64,000 nt of DNA, from assembly GCF_016862915.1 (NCBI RefSeq), contig NZ_BONW01000011.1, forward strand, positions 1 through 64,000. Direction: 5' to 3'. Under the pieces are notes generated by a model. The model saw only the letters and a list, made by a program, of their open reading frames with translations, ran no database searches and was not told the DNA's origin. Both the position numbers and the translations under genes were made by a program. Positions within the stretch are counted from its first letter, which is position 1. The number at the start of each line of letters is the position of its first letter. This document shows positions 41,701 to 51,302 of this stretch, piece by piece. The stretch is from Plantactinospora endophytica. GTDB lineage: Bacteria > Actinomycetota > Actinomycetes > Mycobacteriales > Micromonosporaceae.

Positions 41701-43080
41701 ATGACCGAGTACGACGGGTCGACCGGCACGGTCGCGGAAGAACGCCCGCCGGACGCGCCGCAGGCGGGCCTGCCGGACGCGCTGTCGGTGGACCGGGTAC
41801 CCCTACTGTCCCGGTCCACCGGCCCGGCCGTGCGGACCGGCCCCGGTCGACCCGCGCTGGCCCGATGCGTGGCGGTCGAGCCGACGAAGTTCGCCGCCGC
41901 GTACTGGGGGCGGGCGCCGCTGCTGTCCCGGGCCGCCGAACTCGGCAACCCGGACGGGTTCACCGACCTGCTCGGCCCGGCCGACGCCGACGAACTGCTC
42001 AGCCGGCGCGGACTGCGTACCCCGTTCCTGCGGGCGGCGAAGAACGGGCAGGTGCTGCCGACCGGGCAGTACACCGGTAGCGGCGGTGCCGGGGCCGAGA
42101 TCGCCGACCAGGTACTCGACGAGCGGGTCCTCGGCCTCTACGCCGACGGCGCCACGCTGGTGCTCCAGGGACTGCACCGGACCTGGCCGCCACTGATCGA
42201 CTTCACCCGCGAGCTGAGCCTGGTCCTCGGCCAACCGCTTCAGGTGAACGCCTACCTGACCCCGCCGGGAAACCAGGGCTTCGCCACCCACTACGACACC
42301 CACGACGTCTTCGTGCTCCAGGTCGACGGGCACAAGCACTGGCAGATCCACGAGCCGGTGCTGCCCGACCCGCTGGAGCGGCAGCCGTGGGGCGGCCGGG
42401 CCGACGAGGTCGGGGCGGTCGCCGACGGGCCACCCGCACTGGACGTGGTACTCGGCCCCGGTGACGCGCTCTACCTGCCCCGGGGTTGGCTGCACAGCGC
42501 CCGGGCGCAGGACGACAGCAGCCTGCACCTGACCGTCGGCGTCCGGGCACTCACCCGGTACGCGATGGTCGAGGCGCTGCTGGAACTGGCCGCCGAGGAC
42601 CGGCGACTGCGCGCCCCGCTGCCGTTCGGGATGGACGTCGCCGAGGTCGACCAGGTCGAACCGGAACTCACCGAGACCGTCGAGGCGCTGCGGGACTGGC
42701 TGCTCCGGGCCGATCCGGCCGCGGTCGCCGCCCGGCTGCGGAACCGGGCCTGGCCGGCGGCCCGCCCCGCGCCGATCCGTCCACTCGCCCAGGCGGCGGC
42801 GATCCGGACGCTGCACGTCGACACCCGGATCGCCCCTCGGGAGGGCCTGCGCTGGCAGTTGACGGCCCAGCCGCCGGACGGGGCGGACGGCCCGGGTGAG
42901 GTGCTGCTGGCGCTCTTCGACCGGACGCTGACCTTTCCGGCCCAGTGCGCGCTGGCCGTCCGGGCGTTCCTCGCAGGCGGAGTGCACCGGGTCGGTGACC
43001 TGCCCGGACTCGACGACGACGCCGACCGGATCGTGCTGGCCCGGCGCCTGCTCCGCGAGGCGGTCGCCGTCCCGACCTGA
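41701..43080 (+). CDS. JmjC/cupin Fe(II)/2-oxoglutarate-dependent oxygenase (ribosomal-oxygenase-like)
   Basis: 459 aa. FAAAYWGRAPLLSRA (about 64-78) and LVLQGLHRTWPPLIDFTRELSLVLGQPLQVNAYLTPPGNQGFATHYDTHDVFVLQVDGHKHWQI show the JmjC core; iron ligands are His197 and Asp199 (HYD) and His265 in LPRGWLHSA. A C-terminal winged-helix-like region (about 330-459) resembles the YcfD/ROXA type of ribosomal oxygenase, which hydroxylates Arg or His of ribosomal proteins. Here the preceding gene encodes a repeat peptide only 15 bp away, so that peptide is an alternative substrate. No clear ribosome binding site before ATG 41701, consistent with coupling. Confidence 0.85.
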   Translation: MTEYDGSTGTVAEERPPDAPQAGLPDALSVDRVPLLSRSTGPAVRTGPGRPALARCVAVEPTKFAAAYWGRAPLLSRAAELGNPDGFTDLLGPADADELLSRRGLRTPFLRAAKNGQVLPTGQYTGSGGAGAEIADQVLDERVLGLYADGATLVLQGLHRTWPPLIDFTRELSLVLGQPLQVNAYLTPPGNQGFATHYDTHDVFVLQVDGHKHWQIHEPVLPDPLERQPWGGRADEVGAVADGPPALDVVLGPGDALYLPRGWLHSARAQDDSSLHLTVGVRALTRYAMVEALLELAAEDRRLRAPLPFGMDVAEVDQVEPELTETVEALRDWLLRADPAAVAARLRNRAWPAARPAPIRPLAQAAAIRTLHVDTRIAPREGLRWQLTAQPPDGADGPGEVLLALFDRTLTFPAQCALAVRAFLAGGVHRVGDLPGLDDDADRIVLARRLLREAVAVPT

Positions 43081-43247
43081 GCCGCCGTGCCGTCCCGCGG
43101 TGCCGTCCGCCGTGCGCAGCCGGCCCGACCCGCCGTGCCGTCCGGCGTGGGCAACCGGTCCGATTCGACCTGGGCGACCGTGCCGGCCCGCCTTGCACGG
43201 CCGGCCTCGACCTCGGCAAACCGGGCCGGCCGTGCGCCGCGTGGCAG

Positions 43248-43916
43248 TCAGCGGAGCAGGCCGAACAGCGCCCCGGTGGTGACCAGCCCGGCGACCACGA
43301 CCGTCAGGGCGGAGCGTACGTCCAGGCCGGCGTGCCGGCGGTCGGCGAGTACCCGGGCCGGCGCCAGCCCGACGACCGGGCCGACCAGCGTCACCAGCAG
43401 TCCGAGCACCGGCATCGCCACCGCCAGGTCGCCGCCGTACCGGGTGCCGAGCGCCCGGGCGGCCAACCCGAGGGCGTACGCGGCGGCGGCGCCGAGCACG
43501 CCGAACAGCGCCAGCAACGGCCGGGTGGCCGGCGGCAGCTCGCCCGGGTTCCGAGCCCGGTCCAACAGCTCCCGTACCCCGTCGAGCAGCGCCTCCACGT
43601 CGGCCGGTACGCCGTTGCGGGGCACCGGCGGCTCGCCGACGCGCCGGTCGTTCGCACCGAGTTGGCCGCGCAGGATGCTCCACAGGTGCACCGACTCGGC
43701 CTCGGTACGGTCGACCTCCTCCTGGGCCGCCGACACCTCCGCCTCGGCCCGGCGTACCGACTGCTCCGCGTCGTGCACCGCCCGGTCGGCGGCGGCGCAC
43801 TGGCGGTCGTACCAGCCGTCCGCCTCGGCGCGTTCCGCCTCGGCCCGGCCGGTCAGCTCGGCGAGCCGCCGGATCGCCCGGGCGTAACTGAGGTCGCGTT
43901 CCAGGTCACCGCTCAT
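43248..43916 (-). CDS. Coiled-coil membrane protein, last gene of the FtsK-like cassette
   Basis: 222 aa, no recognised family. Residues 5-85 are charged and heptad-like (RAIRRLAELTGRAEAERAEAD, AVHDAEQSVRRAEAEVSAAQEEVDRTEAE), a probable coiled coil. Three hydrophobic helices fill the C-terminal half: LLALFGVLGAAAAYALGLAA, LAVAMPVLGLLVTLVGPVVGL and ALTVVVAGLVTTGALFGLL. ATG 43916 overlaps the FtsK-like gene stop (ATGA). As the ATPase has no membrane segment, this protein is the likely membrane anchor or channel partner. Confidence 0.7.
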   Translation of the reverse strand: MSGDLERDLSYARAIRRLAELTGRAEAERAEADGWYDRQCAAADRAVHDAEQSVRRAEAEVSAAQEEVDRTEAESVHLWSILRGQLGANDRRVGEPPVPRNGVPADVEALLDGVRELLDRARNPGELPPATRPLLALFGVLGAAAAYALGLAARALGTRYGGDLAVAMPVLGLLVTLVGPVVGLAPARVLADRRHAGLDVRSALTVVVAGLVTTGALFGLLR

Positions 43917-46720
43917 CGGGACGGTCCATAAGGGATGATCACTTGGCCGGTGCGGTGCACCGAACGGTCGAAGAAGAGCCCGCGCCACGGCCGTGGGTAC
44001 CAGTCCGGGCCGCCGCCGGCTCCCGGGTAGAGCGCGGAGGTGAGTTCCGCACCCTGCACGTCGAGCGCCACCCAGGCACCGATCTGGTCGGTACGCGACG
44101 CCGGGCCGCCGAGGTCCACCCGCATCCGGGCCACCCCACGCCACCAGGCCAGCGTGTGGGTACGCCGCTCCGGCCCGTTGTGCAGCACGTGCCGTAGGTG
44201 GTCCAGTCCGGAGCGCCCGCCGACGCTGGTGCCGAGCTGGCCGGCTGCCGCGTCGACCGCGTACAGCAGCAGGTAGTGCGGTTCGCCGGGGGCGCTGCCG
44301 GAGCCGAGCCCGTTGGCCGTCTCGGCCATCAGTTCGCCGATGTCGTCCTCGGAGTACCAGGCGGCGTCGGTGCCGAGCGCCTCGTAGAGTGCCCGGGCGG
44401 CGGTGTCGGCGTCCGGGTCCAGACAGGCGATGGAGAACCGGGCGGTACCGGGCCGGTGCTGGCGGCGCAGCGACCGGGCCGCCGCGTCCAGCACGGCGCA
44501 CGCCTCGTCCACTCCGGTGCCGAGTACCGCCAGGTTCCGTCCCGGTGCCCGCGGCAGCCGCAGCCCGGCCGACCTGGCCTGCACGTCGATGATCTCGCCG
44601 AGCAGCGCCACCGGGCCGCGCGCCCCGCCGGTGGTCCGCTCCGGTCCGCCGGGCCGGTCGGCGCCGGTCGGCGGTGCGGTGTGCTCCGGCCCCACCCCCT
44701 CGGGCCAGATCGCCCCGCCGGCCGCGCGGTCGCCGGCACGGGCCGGTACGGGTTCGCCGGCCGGACGCAGCGCGACGAAGTCCGGTGCCTCGTCCAGCCG
44801 GGGGATCGCGTCGCCGTCGAAGAGCCGGGCCGGCGCCGCGTCCGGCGGTCGCATCCGCCACAGCCGGTGCTGGAGATCGCTCCAGGTACCCCAGTCGCTG
44901 GCCGCCGGGATCCGGGCCACCTGGTTGCCCTCGGCCATCCCGGACTCGGCGTTGACGATCGCGTGGTGCCGGGGCAGCACCTGGGCGGCGTCGTTGCGCT
45001 CGGCCAGGATGCGCAGTGCCTTGGGCAGCGCGATCCGCAACGTGAACTGGGCGACCAGCGCCGGCCGGCCCCACAGCGCCTCGATGCCCCGGACGTCCTG
45101 CGAGGCCAGCACCAGGTGGATGCCCTGGGAGCGGCCCCGCCGGGCCAGGTCCTCCAGCAGGTCGGCGGCCTCCCGGGCCACCGCGTCCCGGCCGGCGAGC
45201 AGCATCTGGAACTCGTCCACCACGGCGACGATCCTCGGCCAGCGGCCGGTCGGGTCCACCGCCCGCAGCTCGGACAGCTTGGTCACCTCGTGCCGCTTGG
45301 CGGCGTCCGCCCGACGGCGCAGCTCCTCGGCGAGGAACCGCAGCAGGGCCAGCCCGAACTCCCGGTCCGTGTTGACATTGATCCCGACCAGCCGCATGTG
45401 CGGCAGCCAGCTCGGGTCGCGGCGGCCCTGGGCGAACCGGGCGAAGGACACCCCCTCCTTGAAGTCGAGCAGATAGAACTCCAGCTCGGCTGGGGAGTAG
45501 CGGGAGGCGAGCGAGCCGATCCAGGCGAAGATCAGATTCGTCTTGCCGGTGCCGGACGGGCCGCCGATCAACGCGTGCGGCGGATAGTCGCCGAGGGTCA
45601 GCGTCACCGGCCGGCCCTGCGGACCGTCCCCGATCGGTGCGACCAGACTGACGGCAGAGTCCTCCCGCCACATCTCGTCGAGCGGCGGCAGCAGGTCGGT
45701 GAAGGGGGTCGGCGGCGGGCCGGCGTTCACCCGGGTCGCCACCTCCCGGCAGGTCTCGGTGACCAGGTGGGCCGGCGGCGCCGGGTCGGGGCGGACGAGG
45801 AGGTCGGGGCAGGTGTCCAGCCGGGCGCCGTCGCCGTCGACCACCGCCCGGTGCACGTCCGGCTCGTCGGGCAGCGCGATGCCGCGTACCACCAGGTGTA
45901 CGCCGCAGGCGGCGCCGGTCCGGGCCACCCGGTCGAGTTGCCCCCGTTCGTGCCGGGACAACTCGTCGCCGCCGAGCAGTACCGCCACCCGCCACGGTTC
46001 GGGGCGCCGGCCGGTCGCGGCGGCCAGCTCGCGCAGCGAGGCGTACTCGCCGGCCAGCACGGTTTCGTTGATGCGGCGGATCTGGTCGACGAGGTCGTCG
46101 AGGAGTCGGGCCAGCCCGCCCGGCCCGACGAAGGTCAGCAGCCCGGCGGTGGAGAGCGGGGCGAACCCGGCCAGCCCGCCGCCGAGGTGCTCGGGGTCGT
46201 AGCCGACCAGGCGTACCGAGCCGGGATCGGCCCGGCCGAGGGACCGGAGCAGCAGCGCGGCGACGACGGCGTCGGAGCCGGCCCGGTCGGCCCCGGACAG
46301 GTGCACGTGCCCGGCGTCGAGCAGCGGTACCAGCGCGGGTACCGGCACGCTGCCGGGCAGGTGCACGGTGCCGATCCGCAACGGTCCCGGTGCCTCGCCC
46401 CGGACCACGGGGGTGGGCCGCCAGCCCTGCCAGTCGGTGCCGGCGGCGCCGGGTGCCTCCCGGGTGGCGGCGTCGGCGGCCCGGGCGGCGAGCCGGGTGA
46501 TCTCCGCCCCGTACCGGTCGGCCAGGTCGGCGATCCGGCGGTCCCGTTCCGCACCGACCCGGGCGGGTACCCGGGTGGCGGCGTCCCGGATCCGGCGCAG
46601 CCGCTCCTCGGCGCTGCCGAGTTCGGTCCGCGCCGCCGCGAGGCGGGACCGGGACGCGCCCAGCGCGTGCGACAGCATGGTGCGGACCCGGTCGACGAGC
46701 TGGGTCCGTACGTCAGGCAT
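43913..46720 (-). CDS. FtsK/SpoIIIE-type (EccC-like) ATPase with three RecA-like domains
   Basis: 935 aa. Residues 1-85 are an Arg/Ala-rich coiled coil. Domain 1 (about 105-345) has a degenerate P-loop (HLSGADRAGSDAVV) and a Walker-B-like VAVLLGGDE. Domain 2 (about 350-600) is canonical FtsK/SpoIIIE: Walker A GGPSGTGKTN at about 384-393, LLDFKEGVSFARF, Walker B IVAVVDEFQ at about 492-500, and ASQDVRGIE. Domain 3 (about 680-930) is again degenerate (NLAVLGTGVDEAC, YLLLYAVDAA). This order resembles EccC of type VII secretion, though no membrane segment is present. ATG 46720 overlaps the previous gene by 8 bp. Role: nucleotide-driven translocation of protein or DNA; which one is open. Confidence 0.78.
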   Translation of the reverse strand: MPDVRTQLVDRVRTMLSHALGASRSRLAAARTELGSAEERLRRIRDAATRVPARVGAERDRRIADLADRYGAEITRLAARAADAATREAPGAAGTDWQGWRPTPVVRGEAPGPLRIGTVHLPGSVPVPALVPLLDAGHVHLSGADRAGSDAVVAALLLRSLGRADPGSVRLVGYDPEHLGGGLAGFAPLSTAGLLTFVGPGGLARLLDDLVDQIRRINETVLAGEYASLRELAAATGRRPEPWRVAVLLGGDELSRHERGQLDRVARTGAACGVHLVVRGIALPDEPDVHRAVVDGDGARLDTCPDLLVRPDPAPPAHLVTETCREVATRVNAGPPPTPFTDLLPPLDEMWREDSAVSLVAPIGDGPQGRPVTLTLGDYPPHALIGGPSGTGKTNLIFAWIGSLASRYSPAELEFYLLDFKEGVSFARFAQGRRDPSWLPHMRLVGINVNTDREFGLALLRFLAEELRRRADAAKRHEVTKLSELRAVDPTGRWPRIVAVVDEFQMLLAGRDAVAREAADLLEDLARRGRSQGIHLVLASQDVRGIEALWGRPALVAQFTLRIALPKALRILAERNDAAQVLPRHHAIVNAESGMAEGNQVARIPAASDWGTWSDLQHRLWRMRPPDAAPARLFDGDAIPRLDEAPDFVALRPAGEPVPARAGDRAAGGAIWPEGVGPEHTAPPTGADRPGGPERTTGGARGPVALLGEIIDVQARSAGLRLPRAPGRNLAVLGTGVDEACAVLDAAARSLRRQHRPGTARFSIACLDPDADTAARALYEALGTDAAWYSEDDIGELMAETANGLGSGSAPGEPHYLLLYAVDAAAGQLGTSVGGRSGLDHLRHVLHNGPERRTHTLAWWRGVARMRVDLGGPASRTDQIGAWVALDVQGAELTSALYPGAGGGPDWYPRPWRGLFFDRSVHRTGQVIIPYGPSR

Positions 46721-47579
46721 GGGTGTCCCGGGGTGCGCGAGCGGTGACCGGACGCTGGTCGACGCCGAGCCGGCGCATCAGCAGTCCGGTGAGGACCCCG
46801 GCGGCGACCGCCGGATCGGCCGGATGCGGCTGCTCCACCGGCTCCTTCGGCGGCGGCATCCGGCAGACCCGGCTGAGCAGGGTGTCCAGCACCCCCGGCG
46901 GCAGGTTGGGCACCAGCTCCTGGACCTGCCCGGTGACCTCGCGGCGCAGCCTCGGCAGGTCGGCCGCCCGGGGCTGGTGGCCGAGCAGCGCGCCGGCCAG
47001 GTCGCGGAGCATCGGCGGGGCCACCGAGGCGAGTCCCAGCCCGACGTTCGCCTCCACCGCCCGCAGCTCGGTGTGCAGCCGGGTCCGGTCGCCGGAACGG
47101 ACCCCGTCGGTCACCCGGCGGAGCAACTCCTCGGCGTCGGTGATCTCGTGGTCCGGCTTCGGTGCCGGGGTGTCCCGCCGGTCGAACAGCTCGGCCACCC
47201 GGACCGACCACCAGCCGCCGGTCGCCGCCGGGGCGACCTTGCGGACCGGCCCGGACGAGTCGTCGGCGGTACCGGCGCCGCGGCTGGGCGGCGGTCGCTC
47301 CGGCCCGGGGGCGGGGCTGCCGTCCCGGGCCAGGCCGATCGCCGCCAGGTAGGTCGCGAACTGGTCCTGGGCGAGCCGCAGGGCGTGACCGGCGGTCTCC
47401 AGGTGCTCCGTGGCGGCCGAGAGTTCGGGTACGCCCATCGGGTCGGCCGACTCCTGCCGGACCCAGCGCAGCCGCTCGGAGGCGAGTTTGAGGTGGTCGA
47501 GTGCCTTGATCACCAACTCGACCGGCAGCTCGTCGGAGGCGGCCCGGACCCGGGCGCCCAACTCCTCGATGATGGACAT
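46713..47579 (-). CDS. Helical cassette protein of unknown function
   Basis: 288 aa, unrecognised. The N-terminus is helical (MSIIEELGARVRAASDELPVELVIKALDHLKLASERLRWVRQ, ATEHLETAGHALRLAQDQFATYLAAIGL), reminiscent of WXG/ESX-type helical hairpins. A Pro/Ser/Gly-rich linker (about 87-110) separates it from a second helical part (about 140-260). It contains no membrane segment. It starts 10 bp after the small helical protein stop and overlaps the FtsK-like gene by 8 bp, so it belongs to the same operon and may bridge substrate and ATPase. Confidence 0.65.
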   Translation of the reverse strand: MSIIEELGARVRAASDELPVELVIKALDHLKLASERLRWVRQESADPMGVPELSAATEHLETAGHALRLAQDQFATYLAAIGLARDGSPAPGPERPPPSRGAGTADDSSGPVRKVAPAATGGWWSVRVAELFDRRDTPAPKPDHEITDAEELLRRVTDGVRSGDRTRLHTELRAVEANVGLGLASVAPPMLRDLAGALLGHQPRAADLPRLRREVTGQVQELVPNLPPGVLDTLLSRVCRMPPPKEPVEQPHPADPAVAAGVLTGLLMRRLGVDQRPVTARAPRDTHA

Positions 47580-47588
47580 CCGCGTGCT

Positions 47589-47849
47589 CTACAGCGTCGA
47601 GACGTAGAGCTGGGCGTGTTCGACGGCGGCCAGCGTCGCGGCGAGGCACTCCTCCAACTCCTGGGCGGCCTGCGAGAGCGACGCCTGCGCGGCGTCGACA
47701 GTGGAGTGTCCACTTCCCTCCAACGCCCCGGCCAGGGTCTGCTGCGCCTCGGCGAGCTTGTCGCTGGCGGCCTGCACCGCAGCCTGGCCGTCACCGATCT
47801 GCTGCAGTGCGGCGTCGATGGCCGCTTTCAGCTCGGCGACACTCGCCAC
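47589..47849 (-). CDS. Small WXG100-like helical protein, first gene of the FtsK-like cassette
   Basis: 86 aa, almost entirely helical: ELKAAIDAALQQIGDGQAAVQAASDKLAEAQQTLAGAL, a turn GSGHST (about 45-50), then VDAAQASLSQAAQELEECLAATLAAVEHAQLYVSTL. Size and helix-turn-helix layout match ESX/WXG100 substrates, but the WXG motif and any Trp are missing, so membership is inferred from shape and from the neighbouring EccC-like ATPase. GTG 47849 has GGAGG about 8 nt upstream. Confidence 0.65.
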   Translation of the reverse strand: MASVAELKAAIDAALQQIGDGQAAVQAASDKLAEAQQTLAGALEGSGHSTVDAAQASLSQAAQELEECLAATLAAVEHAQLYVSTL

Positions 47850-47875
47850 GGCGAAACCTCCAGGGGGCGGGGAGG

Positions 47876-47889
47876 GCTCTTATTAGAGC
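47876..47889. promoter_or_regulatory. Dyad in the FtsK-cassette promoter region
   Basis: GCTCT-TATT-AGAGC, an AT-containing inverted repeat 27 bp before the cassette start, with a TAAGCT -10-like sequence (minus strand) just upstream of it. Possible operator. Confidence 0.4.
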
Positions 47890-48087
47890 TTATCCCGATC
47901 AGCGGTCCACAGCGCCCCGGGCGTTTGCTGCCCGGCTGTCCGATCCCAGGTGGTCCGGCCGACAGCGGACATAGGCCGACCTTCCTCCCACTTTGGGCCA
48001 CCGGGCGGTTACTCAGTCGGATCCCTGACAGTTGTCTGGCCGAACCGGCGAGATCCGGCTCAACCGTGGAAGTTCCGGCTGGCGGGA

Positions 48088-48492
48088 TCACTCCGGCGTC
48101 GCCGTACCGGTCGGCCGGTCGGGCAGCCAGCGCGGTCCGCGTACCTGCGCACCGAGGGCGGTGACGCGGTCCCGCAGCGCCCGGTCGGCGGTGACCACGA
48201 CGCAGCTCCGGTCGGCGCGCTCGGCCCGGACCAGGCCGACGATGGCGTCGTCGCCGGAGCCCTCCGCCGCGACCACCCGGACCCCCTCGGCCGGCTCCAC
48301 CCGGCGGGCCGCGCCCTCCACCACCAGTACCACCTCGACCGGCGGCGCCAGCCCGGGCAGGCCGTACCGGGAGATCGGCGCCAGCCGGTCCCGCAGCCGG
48401 ACGGTCGCCCCGGCCCGGTCCCGCCACCAGCCGTCCGGCCGGGAGCCGACCACGTTGGCGGCGTCCACGACGAGGAGAGGTTCGGCAACCAT
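48088..48492 (-). CDS. NYN/PIN-like domain protein
   Basis: 134 aa. LLVVDAANVVGSRPDGWWRDR carries the N-terminal acidic motif of NYN (Nedd4-BP1/YacP) nucleases, VVLVVEGAARRV and EGSGDDAIVGLV supply a second acidic cluster, and SCVVVTADRALRDRVTALGAQV is the final strand-helix with Asp. These Asp residues could coordinate metal for RNA cleavage; activity is not proven. ATG 48492 follows CAGGCT by 6 nt (leaderless). Divergent from the ClpC-like gene. Confidence 0.72.
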   Translation of the reverse strand: MVAEPLLVVDAANVVGSRPDGWWRDRAGATVRLRDRLAPISRYGLPGLAPPVEVVLVVEGAARRVEPAEGVRVVAAEGSGDDAIVGLVRAERADRSCVVVTADRALRDRVTALGAQVRGPRWLPDRPTGTATPE

Positions 48493-48603
48493 CCGCCCAG
48501 CCTGCCACCCCGACCGCCGCACCTGTGGTTACGCCGCGTTTGTCGGGCCTTCCGCCGGGTAGCCGAGGTGACGCCAGCGCCCGCGCCCGTGAGGGGGACG
48601 AAG

Positions 48604-51180
48604 ATGACGCAGGGACCCGGCGACCTCGGCCCCGACCCGTGGGACGAGTTTCTCGCCCGGTACTTCGGCCGGGGGGAGAACCGCCGGCAGGGGCAGCGGG
48701 TGGACATCACCCGGCTGATGACGGCGGACGCGCGGGAGATGCTGGCGGACGCGGCACGTCGAGCGGCCCAGGCCAACAGCAGTGACCTGGACACCGACCA
48801 CCTGCTCTGGGCGGCCCTGCAACGGGAACCGCTGCGGGACCTGATAAGCCGGGCCGGCGCCGACCCGGAGGCGCTGCTCGGCGCGCTCGGCGGCGAGCAG
48901 CGGGTGGAACGGCCGGCCAAGCACGGCCAGGTGCCGTCGAACATGTCGCTCACCCCGGCGGCGAAGCGGGCGCTGCTCGACGCGCACCAGCTCTCCCGGG
49001 CGATGAGCGCCTCCTACATCGGGCCGGAGCACATCCTGATGGCCCTGCCGCTCAACCCGGAGTCACCGGCCGGCCGGATGCTGGCGGCGGGCCGGATCCA
49101 GCCGCAGTCGTTGCAGGCCGCCAGCGCCAGCGGTGGCGGCGGCGGCAACGGCGGTGCGAAGCCGGACCGGGGCACCCCGACCCTCGACCAGTACGGCCAG
49201 GACCTCACCGACCTGGCCCGGGCCGACGAGATCGACCCGGTGATCGGCCGGATGGACGAGATCGAGCAGGCAGTGGAGATCCTGTCCCGGCGTACCAAGA
49301 ACAACCCGGTGCTGATCGGCGAGGCCGGGGTCGGCAAGACCGCGATCGTCGAGGGACTCGCCGAACGGATCGCCGACGGGGACGTACCGCAGACGCTGAT
49401 CGGCAAGCGGGTGGTGCAGTTGGACCTCGCCCGGCTGGTGGCCGGCACCCGCTACCGGGGCGACTTCGAGGAGCGGCTGAAGAAGCTGCTCGACGAGATC
49501 CGGGCGCACAGCGACGAGCTGATCATCTTCCTGGACGAGTTGCACACCCTGGTCGGCGCGGGCGGGGCCGGTGCCGAGGGCGGGATGGACGCCAGCAACA
49601 TGCTCAAGCCGGCGCTGGCCCGAGGCCAGATGCGGGTGGTCGGCGCCACCACGCTGAACGAGTACCGGCGCAACATCGAGAAGGACGCTGCCCTCGCCCG
49701 GCGGTTCCAGCCGATCCTGGTGCCGGAGCCCACCGTGGACGACACCGTCGCCATCCTGCGCGGGCTGCGCGACCGGTACGAGGCGCACCACCAGGTCCGG
49801 TTCACCGACGAGGCGCTGGTCGCCGCCGCCGAACTATCCGACCGGTACGTCACCGACCGGTTCCTGCCGGACAAGGCGATCGACCTGATCGACCAGGCCG
49901 GTGCCCGGGTCCGGCTGCGTACCCGGACACCCGCCGGAGACGTCCGCGAGCTGGAACGGGAACTGGAGGAGGTACGGCGGGAGAAGGACCAGGCGGTCGC
50001 CGACGAGCAGTACGAGCGCGCCTCGGACCTGCGCGACCGGCTGCACGACATCCGCGAGCGGCTGCACACGGCGAACGGCAACGGCGACCAGCCGGCGGTG
50101 CCCGAGGTGGGGCCGCAGGAGATCGCCGAGGTGGTCTCCCGGGCCACCGGCATCCCGGCCAGCCAGCTCACCGAGGAGGAACGGGACCGACTGCTCCGGC
50201 TGGAGGGGCACCTGCACGAGCGGGTGGTCGGTCAGGACGACGCGGTGAGCGCGGTCGCCGAGGCGGTCCGGCGGTCCCGTACCGGGCTGGCCGACCCGGA
50301 CCGGCCGATGGGCAGCTTCCTGTTCCTCGGCCCGACCGGGGTGGGCAAGACCGAACTGGCCCGGGCGCTGGCCGAGGCGCTCTTCGGCGAGCAGGACCGG
50401 ATGGTCCGGCTGGACATGAGCGAGTTCCAGGAGCGGCACACGGTGAGTCGGCTGGTCGGGGCTCCGCCCGGCTACGTCGGGTACGAGGAGGCGGGGCAGC
50501 TCACCGAGGCGGTCCGGCGCCGCCCGTACGCGGTGGTGCTGCTCGACGAGATCGAGAAGGCGCACCCGGACGTCTTCAACATCCTGTTGCAGGTACTCGA
50601 GGACGGGCGGCTCACCGACAGCCAGGGCCGGACGGTGAACTTCCGGAACAGCGTGCTGATCATGACCAGCAACCTCGGCTCCGAGCTGATCACCGGTACG
50701 CAGCGCAGCGTCGGCTTCGGCGGCGGTGCGGGAGGCGGCGCCGACGAGGAGAACGACGAGCTGCGGGACCGGCTGATGCGCCGGTTGCAGGAGCAGTTCC
50801 GTCCCGAGTTCCTCAACCGGATCGACGAGGTGATCATCTTCCGTCGGCTGGAGGAGCAGCAGCTCCGGGAGATCACCGAACTGCTGCTCGGCGAGACCCG
50901 GCGGCGGCTGCGGGCCCAGGACATCGGCGTCGAGTTCACCACCGAGGGGGTGGACTGGATCGCCGAGCACGGCTACGAGCCGCAGTTCGGCGCCCGGCCG
51001 CTGCGCCGGACGATCCAGCGGGAGGTCGACAACCGGCTCTCCCGGATGCTGCTGGACGGCACCGTGACGCCGGGACAGCGGGTCACGGTCGGCGCCCGGC
51101 AGGGCGAGTTGACCTTCGACGTGTCGACGGAGGAGCGGTCCGGCGGCCGTAGCCCGGCCACCGCGACGCACGGCCGCTGA
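48604..51180 (+). CDS. ClpC-type AAA+ unfoldase
   Basis: 858 aa. N-domain with two repeats (about 35-165; [30 protein letters not shown] and [33 protein letters not shown]), a Gly-rich linker (about 178-186), AAA-1 with Walker [10 protein letters not shown] (about 240-248) and [12 protein letters not shown], a short UVR-like middle domain (about 455-490), AAA-2 with GPTGVGKTE (about 577-585), [14 protein letters not shown] and sensor NRIDEVI. The short UVR M-domain indicates ClpC rather than ClpB. It unfolds proteins for ClpP, in principle; the ClpP-docking tripeptide was not located. ATG 48604 has GAGGGGGACG upstream. Confidence 0.9.
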   Translation: MTQGPGDLGPDPWDEFLARYFGRGENRRQGQRVDITRLMTADAREMLADAARRAAQANSSDLDTDHLLWAALQREPLRDLISRAGADPEALLGALGGEQRVERPAKHGQVPSNMSLTPAAKRALLDAHQLSRAMSASYIGPEHILMALPLNPESPAGRMLAAGRIQPQSLQAASASGGGGGNGGAKPDRGTPTLDQYGQDLTDLARADEIDPVIGRMDEIEQAVEILSRRTKNNPVLIGEAGVGKTAIVEGLAERIADGDVPQTLIGKRVVQLDLARLVAGTRYRGDFEERLKKLLDEIRAHSDELIIFLDELHTLVGAGGAGAEGGMDASNMLKPALARGQMRVVGATTLNEYRRNIEKDAALARRFQPILVPEPTVDDTVAILRGLRDRYEAHHQVRFTDEALVAAAELSDRYVTDRFLPDKAIDLIDQAGARVRLRTRTPAGDVRELERELEEVRREKDQAVADEQYERASDLRDRLHDIRERLHTANGNGDQPAVPEVGPQEIAEVVSRATGIPASQLTEEERDRLLRLEGHLHERVVGQDDAVSAVAEAVRRSRTGLADPDRPMGSFLFLGPTGVGKTELARALAEALFGEQDRMVRLDMSEFQERHTVSRLVGAPPGYVGYEEAGQLTEAVRRRPYAVVLLDEIEKAHPDVFNILLQVLEDGRLTDSQGRTVNFRNSVLIMTSNLGSELITGTQRSVGFGGGAGGGADEENDELRDRLMRRLQEQFRPEFLNRIDEVIIFRRLEEQQLREITELLLGETRRRLRAQDIGVEFTTEGVDWIAEHGYEPQFGARPLRRTIQREVDNRLSRMLLDGTVTPGQRVTVGARQGELTFDVSTEERSGGRSPATATHGR

Positions 51181-51302
51181 GCCGCCCCGGCGCCGGACGG
51201 TCACCCCGGCGGCTGCCTGAGCCGTCCGGTAGCCGTTCGAGCCGTCCCGGCAGCGGTCCGAGTCATCCCGGTAGCCCGCCGGGACGAGAGGAGGGGAGTG
51301 GC

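Noticed and set aside
43081-43247. Possible gene in the gap between the JmjC and FtsK cassettes
   Set aside because: Only short GCCGTGCCGTCC-type repeats are seen; no frame with a start and codon bias.
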